From contig JBKCGI010000226.1 of the NCBI GenBank assembly GCA_046303515.1, positions 1 to 64,000 of the forward strand: a DNA stretch of 64,000 nt, given 5' to 3'. The notes under the pieces are model-generated. The model ran no database searches, was not told the origin of the DNA, and saw nothing but the letters and a program-made list of their open reading frames with translations. The DNA is from M2408 sp046303515 (GTDB taxonomy: Bacteria; Bacteroidota; Bacteroidia; Flavobacteriales_D; Crocinitomicaceae). Of the stretch, positions 15,808 to 24,574 are shown piece after piece. The stretch's first letter is position 1, and each line of letters begins with the position of its first letter. The translations under genes and the position numbers were made by a program.

Positions 15808-18357
15808 ATGAAAAAGTCTGAATTAAATAAATGTCGAGTAAAAAGTAGTCATCTTGTATTGCTTTTATTCATGTTGTTTTCTCAATTTTCATTTTCACAA
15901 TTTTTAGTTTCAGGAACGATAAAAGATGAACGTCAAATTGGTATTCCAAATGCGCGCGTTTATATCAAAAACAACACGGAACAAAGAGCTGTTGCCGACG
16001 CCAATGGTTATTTTGAGTTGCGTTTGATGCCTGGTGAATATTATTTAATTGTTACTGCTACTGGTTATGAGGAACGAGAAACTTACTTAACCGTTATAGA
16101 GAAAGATGTTTTAAAAGATATTCAACTTTTCCCAATAAAAATCAAGGATATTGATGAGGTTGAAATAAGCGTTAAAAAAACAAATCCAGGTCGTGAAATC
16201 ATGGTAAAAGTGGTTGAACGACGTGAACAAATCAATCTTTGGAATTATCCGCATAGCGTAAAAGTATTTATAAAGGCTTCTGAAAAAATAGGCGATAATC
16301 CAGATAAAAAGAAAAAGCCCGATAGTGAAAAGAAAAAAAAGCCAACTAAAACCGAGGAAAACACTACAAATACAAATAAAGATATTGAAGATCCCTTTGC
16401 TGAAGAACGCAAAAAAATCATTGAAGAATCAAATAAATTAAACCTAGTTGAAATTCAAATAGATCGAAATTTTGCTCCTGCAAATAAAATGAAGGAAATT
16501 CGCAATGCTTATACAAAAAGAGGAAATGATAGAGATTTCTATTATACAACTACTGTAAAATCGAATTTCAACTTCTTCGAAAACCTGTTGCATTTGGATG
16601 ACTTACATCAATCGCCGGTAAGTTCACCAATTTCTACTCCAGGTATTCTATCTTATAAATATCGATTGGAATCTCAATATGAGGAAAATGGACAAAAAAT
16701 CAATAAAATTAAAATTATTCCTAGAATTACTTCCACTTCAACTTTGACTGGTTATATTTATGTCATTGATTCCATTTGGATGATTCAGAAGTTAGAATTG
16801 ACCATGGAGAAAGGTAATTTGTTGAAGTACGACTATTTTACTATTCAACAAGAGTATGAAAATGTTGGAGATACTTTGTGTGTTTTAAAAGCGCAAAACT
16901 TGATTTACGGTGTAACATATGGAAATCAGAAATCTAGTTTTAGGACAGAAGCGGTTTTTCAAGATTATAATTTTAAGGTTAAATTCCCAGCAAAGTACTT
17001 TTCGAATGAATTAGCTATTACAGAACAAGAAGCTTATGAACGCGATACAAGTTATTGGAATCAAAATAGAGTAATTTCTTTAACTGAGGAAGAAAAACGC
17101 TTTATCATTATTAAAGATAGTATCAAAGAGCGTTTGAATAGAAAGGAATATTTAGATTCTGTCGATGCAATTTTTAATAAAGTTACACCTCTGAAAATTC
17201 TTTGGTTTGGCGTTGACCATCGCAATAGAGCTAAGCAAACACAATGGTCCATAAATTCAGCTGCGGGAACAATTAGACCACTTTATGTTACGGGTCCAAG
17301 AATTGCTCCGGGATTTAGTTATTACAAAAAGTGGAAAAACCAAAGGTATATTGATTTGTATAACGAAGCTTCTGTTGGTTTGGTAGATAAAACGGTATTT
17401 ACTCAAAATTGGTTTCGATATCGCTATAATCCTTTTAGGTATGGAGATATAAATGCTTCTTTTAGGAATGATCTAGATGTAATTAGGAACTATGATGCGA
17501 TTTCACAAATCATCAATCCGAGCAATTTTATTGGGGTTACTTATTTGAATGCAGGGCATAATATTGAAATTTTTAATGGTTTGTTTTTTTATACCGAATT
17601 TAATTTTACAGAAAGAAGATCTTTGTCGGGTTCAAAATATTTAGGCTTCTTGGATTCGAGTGATTTAAATACAAATTTCACTGATTTTGAAACTTATCAA
17701 GCATTTAAAGGTAATTTCTCTTTGAGTTATACCCCGAAACAAAAATACATGCGTGAACCTTATCGTAAGGTTATTTTAGGTTCCAAATGGCCTACATTTT
17801 ATGTGAGTTATGAAAAGGGAATAGATGGTGTTTTGGGCAGTGATATTAAATTTGATTATTTACTTGGTGGAATGTATCAGAGTTTTCAAATAAAAACCTT
17901 TGGAACTACAAATTACCACATTAAATCGGGTCAATTCTTGAATTCAGATCGATTGTATGACGCTGATTTTAAATACCATAGAAGGAGTGATCCCTATTGG
18001 TTTTCAAATCCTTTGTACTCTTTTCAAGATTTGGACAGTACTTTGCCTTCTCGCAAAATTTTCTTGGAAGGACATTTTATTCATCACGATAATGGAGCGA
18101 TTATCAACAAAATCCCATATATGAAAAAACTAAACATCGGAATTGTGTTTGGCGGAGGTTTTTTATATGTGAAAGAATTTGATTATTTCCATAGTGAATT
18201 ATTAGCGGGATTAGAGCGTAATTTCAAATTCTCGAAACGTAGATTGAGAATAGGTATTTATGGCGTTGCTTCCGATGGAAATCATATTACGCCACGCTCA
18301 ACTTGGAAAATATCGTTTGCCGTCTTAGATGATAGAAATATGAAGTTTAATTTTTAA
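15808..18357 (+). CDS. DUF5686 family outer-membrane protein with carboxypeptidase-like regulatory domain, 849 aa
   Basis: A signal peptide (about residues 15-32, LLLFMLFSQFSFSQ) is followed by a carboxypeptidase-D regulatory-like beta-sandwich (about 35-115, VSGTIKDERQIGIPNARVYIK and PGEYYLIVTATGYEERE). A lysine-rich low-complexity stretch (about 168-195) comes next. The long remainder has alternating aromatic strands, ending in ISFAVLDDRNMKFNF, consistent with an outer-membrane beta-barrel. This is the DUF5686 architecture of Bacteroidota; its biochemical role is not established. A small acidic lipoprotein gene follows 11 bases downstream and is probably co-transcribed. Confidence 0.88.
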   Translation: MKKSELNKCRVKSSHLVLLLFMLFSQFSFSQFLVSGTIKDERQIGIPNARVYIKNNTEQRAVADANGYFELRLMPGEYYLIVTATGYEERETYLTVIEKDVLKDIQLFPIKIKDIDEVEISVKKTNPGREIMVKVVERREQINLWNYPHSVKVFIKASEKIGDNPDKKKKPDSEKKKKPTKTEENTTNTNKDIEDPFAEERKKIIEESNKLNLVEIQIDRNFAPANKMKEIRNAYTKRGNDRDFYYTTTVKSNFNFFENLLHLDDLHQSPVSSPISTPGILSYKYRLESQYEENGQKINKIKIIPRITSTSTLTGYIYVIDSIWMIQKLELTMEKGNLLKYDYFTIQQEYENVGDTLCVLKAQNLIYGVTYGNQKSSFRTEAVFQDYNFKVKFPAKYFSNELAITEQEAYERDTSYWNQNRVISLTEEEKRFIIIKDSIKERLNRKEYLDSVDAIFNKVTPLKILWFGVDHRNRAKQTQWSINSAAGTIRPLYVTGPRIAPGFSYYKKWKNQRYIDLYNEASVGLVDKTVFTQNWFRYRYNPFRYGDINASFRNDLDVIRNYDAISQIINPSNFIGVTYLNAGHNIEIFNGLFFYTEFNFTERRSLSGSKYLGFLDSSDLNTNFTDFETYQAFKGNFSLSYTPKQKYMREPYRKVILGSKWPTFYVSYEKGIDGVLGSDIKFDYLLGGMYQSFQIKTFGTTNYHIKSGQFLNSDRLYDADFKYHRRSDPYWFSNPLYSFQDLDSTLPSRKIFLEGHFIHHDNGAIINKIPYMKKLNIGIVFGGGFLYVKEFDYFHSELLAGLERNFKFSKRRLRIGIYGVASDGNHITPRSTWKISFAVLDDRNMKFNF

Positions 18358-18368
18358 ATTCAAGTTCA

Positions 18369-18641
18369 ATGAAAAAGAAATTAATTATTACCACAGTATT
18401 TGCAAGTTCACTTGTTTTGTTTTCTTGTTCGAATAACGAAAAACCTGAAAAAGTTGAAAAAATTATCGAAGAAGAAATGCAAACCGATGAAGAGGAGCTT
18501 GAAAAGGAGTTTGAAGAAGAAGTGAATAAAGCTGATACCACTGAAAAATCTTCAAAAGTCATCAAAACCACTATCGAAGAAAAAATCAAGGACGGTAAAA
18601 AGATTGTAGAGGAGAAAAAGATAGAGATAAAGGTGAACTAA
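18369..18641 (+). CDS. Small highly charged lipoprotein, 90 aa
   Basis: The lipoprotein signal (MKKKLIITTVFASSLVLFSC) is followed by about 70 residues composed almost entirely of Glu, Lys, Asp and Thr, predicted as a charged helix or coiled coil (EEEMQTDEEELEKEFEEEV). No family is recognised. Its placement 11 bases behind the DUF5686 gene suggests an envelope role alongside it. The biased composition makes homology searches unreliable. Confidence 0.75.
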   Translation: MKKKLIITTVFASSLVLFSCSNNEKPEKVEKIIEEEMQTDEEELEKEFEEEVNKADTTEKSSKVIKTTIEEKIKDGKKIVEEKKIEIKVN

Positions 18642-18649
18642 TAAACTAA

Positions 18650-18691
18650 AATGTTAAAACGCTAACATAAAGTAATTAGCATTTTAACATT
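18650..18691. terminator. Bidirectional terminator between the acidic lipoprotein and slyD-like genes
   Basis: Sixteen-base arms AATGTTAAAACGCTAA (18650-18665) and TTAGCATTTTAACATT (18676-18691) pair with a single mismatch around a ten-base loop. They lie between two convergent genes, nine bases from one stop and 17 from the other. Confidence 0.75.
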
Positions 18692-18708
18692 ATAAAAAGT
18701 TTGATTAA

Positions 18709-19215
18709 TTAATGTTGATGTCCATGAATTCCGTGAACGTGACCGTGAGCCAATTCTTCTTCGCTTGCTGGACGTAATTCTAAAACTTCTCCTTCAAAAT
18801 GTAAATCAACACCAGCCAAAGGATGATTAAAATCCATTGTAAGTGTTTCTTCATTCATTTCAAGAATGGTTCCCAACATATTGTTTCCTTGATTGTCTGA
18901 CATTGGAAGTGTTGCGCCAACATACACTTCATCTGTGTTTAATTTTCCATCTTCACGAAAGAAAACTGTAAGTGGAATCGCAACATGATTGTCAGCTGAT
19001 TTTTCACCATAAGCATTTTTACTTTCAATTGCGAATTTAAAGGTTTCACCTACTTTTTTACCTGCGATATTCGATTCAAATTCTGGAATGATTGATTGTA
19101 CACCATAAATAAATACCATTGGATTATCTGTCGATGTTTCCTCAATTTTTTCTCCTGTTGTGTGATTTGTAAGCTTGTAATTCAAGGAAACAACCATGTT
19201 TGTCTCAATTGTCAT
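18709..19215 (-). CDS. FKBP-type peptidyl-prolyl isomerase, SlyD-like, 168 aa
   Basis: The FKBP fold carries the SlyD-type insert-in-flap (IF) domain. N-terminal strand MVVSLNYKLTNHTTGEKIEET, then IIPEFESNIAGKKVGE, then the IF chaperone insert (KNAYGEKSADNHVAIPLTVF through LGTILEMNEETLTMDFNHPLAG) and AGVDLHFEGEVLELRPAS. The C-terminus HGHVHGIHGHQH is histidine-rich as in SlyD, where it binds nickel. Function: folding catalyst and probably metal handling in the cytoplasm. No hydrogenase genes are visible nearby to support a nickel-delivery role. Confidence 0.92.
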   Translation of the reverse strand: MTIETNMVVSLNYKLTNHTTGEKIEETSTDNPMVFIYGVQSIIPEFESNIAGKKVGETFKFAIESKNAYGEKSADNHVAIPLTVFFREDGKLNTDEVYVGATLPMSDNQGNNMLGTILEMNEETLTMDFNHPLAGVDLHFEGEVLELRPASEEELAHGHVHGIHGHQH

Positions 19216-19337
19216 ATATTTCGTATTTTATATTTTTTGTAAAATTACGAATAAGTATTTAAATGAGTACTTTGCCTTTTAGACTATTTGATACTATCAT
19301 GTCTCCAATACAGAAAGTTACACTATTAGGGATTAAA

Positions 19338-19488
19338 ACCATATAAGTCAATTAAGATTTGGTTATTAGTAAAAAGGTGAAGAACACTTAAGTTTTTTCA
19401 TTCGCAATGCGAAAGAAGGAAAAATTGCTTATATGGACTTAAACATGTTAGCTAAATGAATAATAAGTACTTTTATGTCTTACATGGT
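19338..19488. repeat. Intergenic element with ACCATATAAG / CTTACATGGT ends (copy 1)
   Basis: The left end AACCATATAAG and right end TATGTCTTACATGGTT are near-perfect inverted repeats enclosing about 130 bases with no open frame. An internal CTTATATGG is at 19429-19437 and a small hairpin TTCGCAATGCGAA lies inside. The right 30 bases resemble those of the copies at 34785-34912 and 35324-35445. It could be a MITE-like element or a structured RNA. The rest of the 373-base gap shows only the relic at 19542-19576. Confidence 0.6.
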
Positions 19489-19541
19489 TCAAATTAATCA
19501 CTTCATTTATCAAATCTTCTTGAGAACAACGCTACAAAAAA

Positions 19542-19576
19542 CTTAGTGTTACTTTGAGCCTTGGGGTCTTTATGGC
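19542..19576. repeat. CTTTGTG-type intergenic repeat relic (copy 1), downstream of mutS2-like gene
   Basis: CTTAGTGTTACTTTGAGCC followed by TTGGGGTCTTTATGGC aligns with CCTTTGTGAATCTTTCTG followed by TCTTTGCGCTTTTGCGG at 37616-37650. In both places the element lies 12-23 bases past the stop of a leftward gene and in the same orientation. The repeat resembles short direct-repeat debris that I recognise as common in Bacteroidota intergenic regions. Confidence 0.5.
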
Positions 19577-19588
19577 CAAACGAGCAAA

Positions 19589-21709
19589 TTACTTCACAAA
19601 TGATAATTTATGTCTTTCAACCTTTAATCTCAGAAAACCGAAGGCTACTGTTAAAATTAATCCATTGATTTCTTCTACCGTTCCTGTTTGTTTGGTTTCA
19701 ATAAGTTTTACAGTTGAACCAATTTTGATTTTATCTCTTTGGTGAACATCCAATTCTGGCTTAATTTCCTTTTGCTTTTTCTTTGGATTGTTTTTCGTTG
19801 CTAAAACTAATTTGTCTTTGAGTTTAAGTTCCTCTATTTTTGATTTTTCAACTGTCAAATATTTTTTAATTTCATCCAAAAGTGGCTGGTTGGCATCCTT
19901 TTTTCGTGATTTTGCTTGAAAACGATCAATGAACAATTTTAACTTTTTCCCACCGTTAACAAACTTGCTATTCGTCTCCATGAAATCAGCTTGCTGTTGT
20001 AATTTCAGATCTAATTTCTTTTTGGTTTCCAGAAATTTTAAGCGAGCTTCTTCTGCCAACTGTTGTGCTTCTCGATGTTCTTGATTTAATCTTTCGAGGT
20101 AAGTTTTTTCGCGTTGCAATTCACTCAACAATTTATCCATGTTGACTTTTTTGTCGTCAATTTTATTTTTGGCTTCCTCAATTAATTCTATGGGAATTCC
20201 ATTTATTTGGGCGACTTCGAAAGTAAATGAGCTTCCCGGTTGTCCGATTGAAAAGCGAAACAAAGGTTCTAAAGTATCTGTATCGAATAACATACAACCA
20301 TTCATGGCATGTCTGAGTCGGTCTGCCTTGAGTTTAATATTTCCGTAATGCGTAGTAATTACACCAAAACTTTTTTTATTGTATAATTGTTCGAAAAATA
20401 CTTCAGCTAAAGCTCCTCCTAAATCTGGATCTGAACCTGTACCGAATTCATCCAAAAGCAACAATGTTCTACGATTTGAAACTTCTAAAAAGTGTTTCAT
20501 ACGTTTCAATCGGTAGGAATAAGTACTTAATTCGTTTTCAATGGATTGATTATCGCCAATATCAGATAAAATATGCTGAAAGAAAGACATTTTACTGTTA
20601 GGGTCGCAAGGAACAAGTAAGCCCGCTTGTAACATGATTTGAATTAATCCAACTGTTTTTAGGGTAATACTTTTACCCCCAGCATTTGGTCCAGAAATGA
20701 CTAAAAATCTGCCTTCTTTGTCAAGTGTAACACTTTGCGGGAAAGTTGATTTTTGATGTAGTTTATTGGTCTTCCACAAAATAGGGTGGAAGGCTTGAAT
20801 CAGTTCAATGTGTGGTTCTTGAGAAATGGAAGGCAAACAGCAATCTAGATCAATGGCCAATTTAGTTTTAGCTGAAATGAAATCCAATTCACACAATAAA
20901 ACATGATAGCCTTTTATCAATTCATAAAACCCAGAAATGTCTCTCGTTAAAGCCTGTAAAATTCGGTAAACTTCCTTTCGTTCATCGTCAATCAACATTT
21001 CTAATTCGTTATTCAATTGAATGTTGATTTGAGGTTCGATGAAAGTTAAACTTCCTGTTTTGGATGAACCAACAACTGTTCCACTAATTTTACGTTTGTG
21101 AGTAGAAACAACTGTTAAAACACGTCTTTCATTTACAAACGCTTCCTTGGTGTCAGCTAACAAGCCATCTTTGGTGAGTCGTCGTAATTCTTTGTCAAAA
21201 TTGCGATTGATTTGATTTCTAACAACATTTATTTGCTGTCTAATATGAAATAATTCTGGAGAAGCGTCGTCTTTAATGCTTCCTTTACGATCAAAAACTT
21301 TATCGATTGCTTCAATTATTTCAGTTGTGAAATAAACGTGATTTAGAAGAGTAATCAGATTCGGATAATCCTTTTCTCTTTTGTCAAAAAAATGGAGAAT
21401 TGTGTTTGTTAGCTGGGAGGCTCTGGAAATACGCACAAATCCTTCTTGTTCTAAAACAGCATTTTTTACAGGAAGAATTTTGATTTCTTTTTTTAATTCA
21501 TCAAAATCTAAAGCAGGAAAAGGTTCTCCTTCGGTGCGAATAAAATGAAATTCTTTGAGTTTTTCCAATTCAGATTTGATTTGATCAAACTGCGGAATTG
21601 GTTTTAATTCAGAAATTCGTCTTTTAGCTGTTTCTCCAATAGCAAAATTTTCTAGCCAAGCTAAAATGGTATTAAATTCTAAATCTTTAAGTGTTTGTTC
21701 GTCGAACAT
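19589..21709 (-). CDS. MutS2-like DNA mismatch/recombination ATPase lacking the Smr nuclease domain, 706 aa
   Basis: The layout is MutS2-like. An N-terminal clamp/connector region (residues 1-300) is followed by the ABC-type ATPase with Walker A GPNAGGKSITLK, signature-region LSTYSYRLKRMK and Walker B LLLDEFGTGSDP. A long coiled coil (about 510-620, LQREKTYLERLNQEHREAQQ) and a small SH3/KOW-like domain (about 655-703, KIGSTVKLIETKQTGTVEEI) complete it. Full-length MutS2 (about 780 aa) continues into a C-terminal Smr endonuclease domain; here the protein stops just before it. Last gene of the seven-gene leftward operon. A role in recombination control or ribosome-collision handling is known for MutS2 homologues; the Smr-less form may keep only the ATPase/clamp function (inference). 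Confidence 0.9.
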   Translation of the reverse strand: MFDEQTLKDLEFNTILAWLENFAIGETAKRRISELKPIPQFDQIKSELEKLKEFHFIRTEGEPFPALDFDELKKEIKILPVKNAVLEQEGFVRISRASQLTNTILHFFDKREKDYPNLITLLNHVYFTTEIIEAIDKVFDRKGSIKDDASPELFHIRQQINVVRNQINRNFDKELRRLTKDGLLADTKEAFVNERRVLTVVSTHKRKISGTVVGSSKTGSLTFIEPQINIQLNNELEMLIDDERKEVYRILQALTRDISGFYELIKGYHVLLCELDFISAKTKLAIDLDCCLPSISQEPHIELIQAFHPILWKTNKLHQKSTFPQSVTLDKEGRFLVISGPNAGGKSITLKTVGLIQIMLQAGLLVPCDPNSKMSFFQHILSDIGDNQSIENELSTYSYRLKRMKHFLEVSNRRTLLLLDEFGTGSDPDLGGALAEVFFEQLYNKKSFGVITTHYGNIKLKADRLRHAMNGCMLFDTDTLEPLFRFSIGQPGSSFTFEVAQINGIPIELIEEAKNKIDDKKVNMDKLLSELQREKTYLERLNQEHREAQQLAEEARLKFLETKKKLDLKLQQQADFMETNSKFVNGGKKLKLFIDRFQAKSRKKDANQPLLDEIKKYLTVEKSKIEELKLKDKLVLATKNNPKKKQKEIKPELDVHQRDKIKIGSTVKLIETKQTGTVEEINGLILTVAFGFLRLKVERHKLSFVK

Positions 21710-21726
21710 GAGTTAATAACACTAAA

Positions 21727-21954
21727 TCAAGCGTTTTTGTTTCGCTCTTTTTCATTTAAATATTCCAAATGTTTGTGCATTCGGTTTACCATCCATTTTT
21801 TGAAGAAATACATCAATAAAGCTACGATAGGAACTACAAAATATGGTAACCAGCGATCAAAACCTTCAGTAATTCCCATATAAACTATAATTACGGCTGA
21901 AACGATTGATAACATCAACCAGAAATAAAGCATTATTTTGTTGTATAAATTCAT
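21727..21954 (-). CDS. Small two-helix membrane protein, 75 aa
   Basis: Two transmembrane helices (about residues 9-27 and 35-50) are followed by a basic C-terminal tail (KKWMVNRMHKHLEYLNEKERNKNA). It sits between lptC-like and mutS2-like genes with gaps of 4 and 17 bases, so it is part of the operon. No named family recognised. Small membrane proteins at this spot next to LptC occur in Bacteroidota, but their role is not known to me. Confidence 0.8.
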   Translation of the reverse strand: MNLYNKIMLYFWLMLSIVSAVIIVYMGITEGFDRWLPYFVVPIVALLMYFFKKWMVNRMHKHLEYLNEKERNKNA

Positions 21955-21958
21955 GTTT

Positions 21959-22513
21959 TTAATTTTTAATCAAAACCTTTCCTTGTGGTTTTTTGAAAAC
22001 ATATGTGGAAAAATCTTGTTTTGTTTTAACACCTTGACCAAAAAATAAGGCTTCTGGAGTTCTTATTGTTACTAAATTGTCCGTAAAAATACTACTATCT
22101 TTTTGATTCCAAAACAATTGTTCGGTTTCCAAACGTTGATTTTTTTTCTGATTGAATAAATGGACAGAATCTCTCACAAACATTTTACCTTCCTTTTGGT
22201 CAATTTCTCCGTAAAGAGCAGTCAAGATTGATACCACTTCTCCATTTCCGTCAAAAAATTTCACTTCGATTCCGTCCTTGAGTTTGATGACAGGTTTTGG
22301 TTTAGTATAGGTTTCAGCTAGTTTCGCATAAACTTCAACTTTTGCATAGCCGCTATCGGTATAAAAAACATGTAAATCTTTCATCCGTTCATCAGGATCC
22401 GTAGATTTGTATGAAATTTTCTTGATTGACTCTAAGTCATTTACACAAGAAAATACAATGAAAGATAAGCACAAAAAGAAAAATAGCTTATTTGTTTTGA
22501 TGCGCTTAATCAT
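21959..22513 (-). CDS. lptC: LptC-like lipopolysaccharide export lipoprotein, 184 aa
   Basis: A lipoprotein-type N-terminus (FFFLCLSFIVFSC) is followed by an LptC/OstA-type beta-jellyroll. KPVIKLKDGIEVKFFDGNGEVVS, LTALYGEIDQKEGKMFVRDSVHL, LETEQLFWNQKDSSIFTDNLVTI and GQGVKTKQDFSTYVFKKPQGKV are the characteristic repeating strands. LptC bridges the LptBFG transporter and LptA in the periplasm during LPS export. Bacteroidota LptC is often a lipoprotein rather than a membrane-anchored protein, as here. It lies eight bases downstream of the outer-membrane protein gene. Confidence 0.88.
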   Translation of the reverse strand: MIKRIKTNKLFFFLCLSFIVFSCVNDLESIKKISYKSTDPDERMKDLHVFYTDSGYAKVEVYAKLAETYTKPKPVIKLKDGIEVKFFDGNGEVVSILTALYGEIDQKEGKMFVRDSVHLFNQKKNQRLETEQLFWNQKDSSIFTDNLVTIRTPEALFFGQGVKTKQDFSTYVFKKPQGKVLIKN

Positions 22514-22521
22514 AAATCAGT

Positions 22522-23865
22522 TTAATCGATTTTGTATTTTCTGAACCATTTATCAAATGCTCCAGGAGCCAAGGTAATTCCAAAATTCACACCTATAAAT
22601 CTTTCATTTAAGGAGTTTGCTTGTCCATTACCATTATTACCGTAACTGAAACCAAAATTAAGAGAAGATACAGAACGCTGACTTGTAATCGGTAAGCTAA
22701 CGCCCGCAGTAAAACAAGTGCTTTTTAATTGTATATCGTTTCTTTCAAGCGGTAAAGTCATCATTTGAAAACCAGCGCGGTATCTCATGCGACTAAAATA
22801 GCCTATTGCTTTTGATCTTTCAAGGTAAACATAGTGAGGAGCATATTCAAGACCAAAAGAAATTTTTGTGCTGTTTAATAATTTGACTGCTGTATCATTT
22901 GTGAAATTTTCTGAATACTCGCTCCATTTTTGCATTTGATAGGAACCATAAACATTCACTTGATAAATTTTTGTTTTGTTATATGAAGAATCAACTTTTG
23001 GTCTGAAACTATATGCGAAACCTATATCCAACATACTTGGCATGGTTATATTGGAAGCTTGTTCAAAACTTGAGATCGTATCTTTAATTGTATTGATATT
23101 TTCAACATTAGTTAAAAAATATAAATCTTCAGTTCTCGTAGTTGCGATATTTTGTTTTGAATTATAAGTTGCCGCAAGTGTTAATTTTTGGCTTTTTGTC
23201 AAGTGAAATTGATAGTTTAAGCCAATGTTGTAATATAACGATTGCACCTGAAATTTATCGATTTCCATTCCACCCAAAGTTTGCGATGTCAAATTTGAGG
23301 TTCTTTGTTTTTCAGTACTTCCAAATAGGTAAGAGAAGTTTGTTCCAATTCCCAGTTGATGTTTTTTAGCATTTAGAATTTTTATTGAAAAGCCAGTAAA
23401 AACATCGTTTACGGAACCAGTTCCAGAATAAGCGTATTTAACTGTATCTGTGCCAAAAATGTCGTTTTCATAAAAAGAATATCCAACTCTAGAATAGGGT
23501 TTTAGTCCAAAAGCAAGTCCAAATCGTTTGGCAAAGGGAACTGCAAAAATAAAATGATTAATCCCGACTAAATTATTTGAAAATTCATTTCCATTTTCTG
23601 TATATAATGAATTCTTGTAGGATATTCCTGTTGAAAACAGAGGTTGTCCAGTTGCTAAAAAAGAATAGGAGGATGGATTGAAATAATTCAAATTAAGGGA
23701 ATCTATGACAGCAACATTTGCATTTCCATAGCCAATAAATGTGGCATTATCATAAGTGCCCAATTCGCCTAAACCATAAGAAGTGAAAGGAGATGTAGCA
23801 AATTTTTGTCCATAAAGTGAAATGGAACATATACAAGTCAGAAGAAGAAAAAATTTACTAAACAT
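22522..23865 (-). CDS. Outer-membrane beta-barrel protein of unknown function, 447 aa
   Basis: A signal peptide (MFSKFFLLLTCICSISLYGQ) is followed by a barrel-like sequence with many alternating hydrophobic and aromatic strands. SPFTSYGLGELG near the N-terminus and YFNPSSYSFL are typical of a conserved Bacteroidota outer-membrane family found between coaX and lptC. The start overlaps the end of coaX by eight bases, so translation is coupled. Its constant linkage to LptC suggests a role in envelope biogenesis (inference). Confidence 0.85.
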   Translation of the reverse strand: MFSKFFLLLTCICSISLYGQKFATSPFTSYGLGELGTYDNATFIGYGNANVAVIDSLNLNYFNPSSYSFLATGQPLFSTGISYKNSLYTENGNEFSNNLVGINHFIFAVPFAKRFGLAFGLKPYSRVGYSFYENDIFGTDTVKYAYSGTGSVNDVFTGFSIKILNAKKHQLGIGTNFSYLFGSTEKQRTSNLTSQTLGGMEIDKFQVQSLYYNIGLNYQFHLTKSQKLTLAATYNSKQNIATTRTEDLYFLTNVENINTIKDTISSFEQASNITMPSMLDIGFAYSFRPKVDSSYNKTKIYQVNVYGSYQMQKWSEYSENFTNDTAVKLLNSTKISFGLEYAPHYVYLERSKAIGYFSRMRYRAGFQMMTLPLERNDIQLKSTCFTAGVSLPITSQRSVSSLNFGFSYGNNGNGQANSLNERFIGVNFGITLAPGAFDKWFRKYKID

Positions 23866-24574
23866 TCGCTTTTAAAATTTGTAAAAGACCAAAAAGGGTC
23901 AGGTTTTCATCTGCAAAGATGTTGTTTTTTGAAGAATAATCAAAATTTAAGTGGTCACCGCCGGTCACAAAAATTGTTAAGCTTGGATATTTAGCTTCAT
24001 ATTTCGCTATAAATCCATTGATTTCTTCTTGAATTCCATTTAAAACTCCTGAATAAATACTTGAGTTTGTATCTTTTCCAATTAAATCAGATTTTTTTGT
24101 ATAACTAAGTAAAGGTAAATTTCCTGTAAATTCGTTCAAAGCTTTAAAACGCATATTCATTCCTAGTGAAATTGAACCTCCTTGATAAGAATTAGTTGAA
24201 TCAACAAAATCAAATTTAATACACGTTCCTAAATCTATAATTAGGCGATTCCCATCAGCTTTGAAAACACTGGCAACTGCATTAGCAATTCTATCTGCTC
24301 CAAGTGTTTTAGGCGTATTGTATTTGTTTTTAATAGGAATAATCGCTTTTTTGAGATTGATGCATTTCAAAATTCGATTTTCAATTTGAACCGTTTCTTC
24401 CTCTTTTAAAACGGATGAAAGTAATGCATAATCATGATTTTTTTGACTTATGAAATGAAATAAAGCATTCAAATCTTCTGAATCAAATGTTGTTAATTCC
24501 TGAATTTCATCATTCGAAAAATATGCTACCTTAATTCTAGTATTTCCAGCATCTACAATTAAATATTTCATCAA
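23858..24574 (-). CDS. coaX: Type III pantothenate kinase CoaX, 238 aa
   Basis: The first step of coenzyme A synthesis: ATP-dependent phosphorylation of pantothenate. It belongs to the ASKHA fold. Visible motifs: DAGNTRIKVA near the N-terminus (phosphate 1), GADRIANAVA, LIIDLGTCIKFDFVD (phosphate 2 region with the expected DLGT), GGSISLGMNMRFKAL and VTGGDHLNFD. Length is normal (about 240-260 aa). It overlaps the ABC permease gene by four bases upstream and the outer-membrane protein gene downstream. The initial MM offers two start choices one codon apart. Confidence 0.95.
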   Translation of the reverse strand: MMKYLIVDAGNTRIKVAYFSNDEIQELTTFDSEDLNALFHFISQKNHDYALLSSVLKEEETVQIENRILKCINLKKAIIPIKNKYNTPKTLGADRIANAVASVFKADGNRLIIDLGTCIKFDFVDSTNSYQGGSISLGMNMRFKALNEFTGNLPLLSYTKKSDLIGKDTNSSIYSGVLNGIQEEINGFIAKYEAKYPSLTIFVTGGDHLNFDYSSKNNIFADENLTLFGLLQILKANV

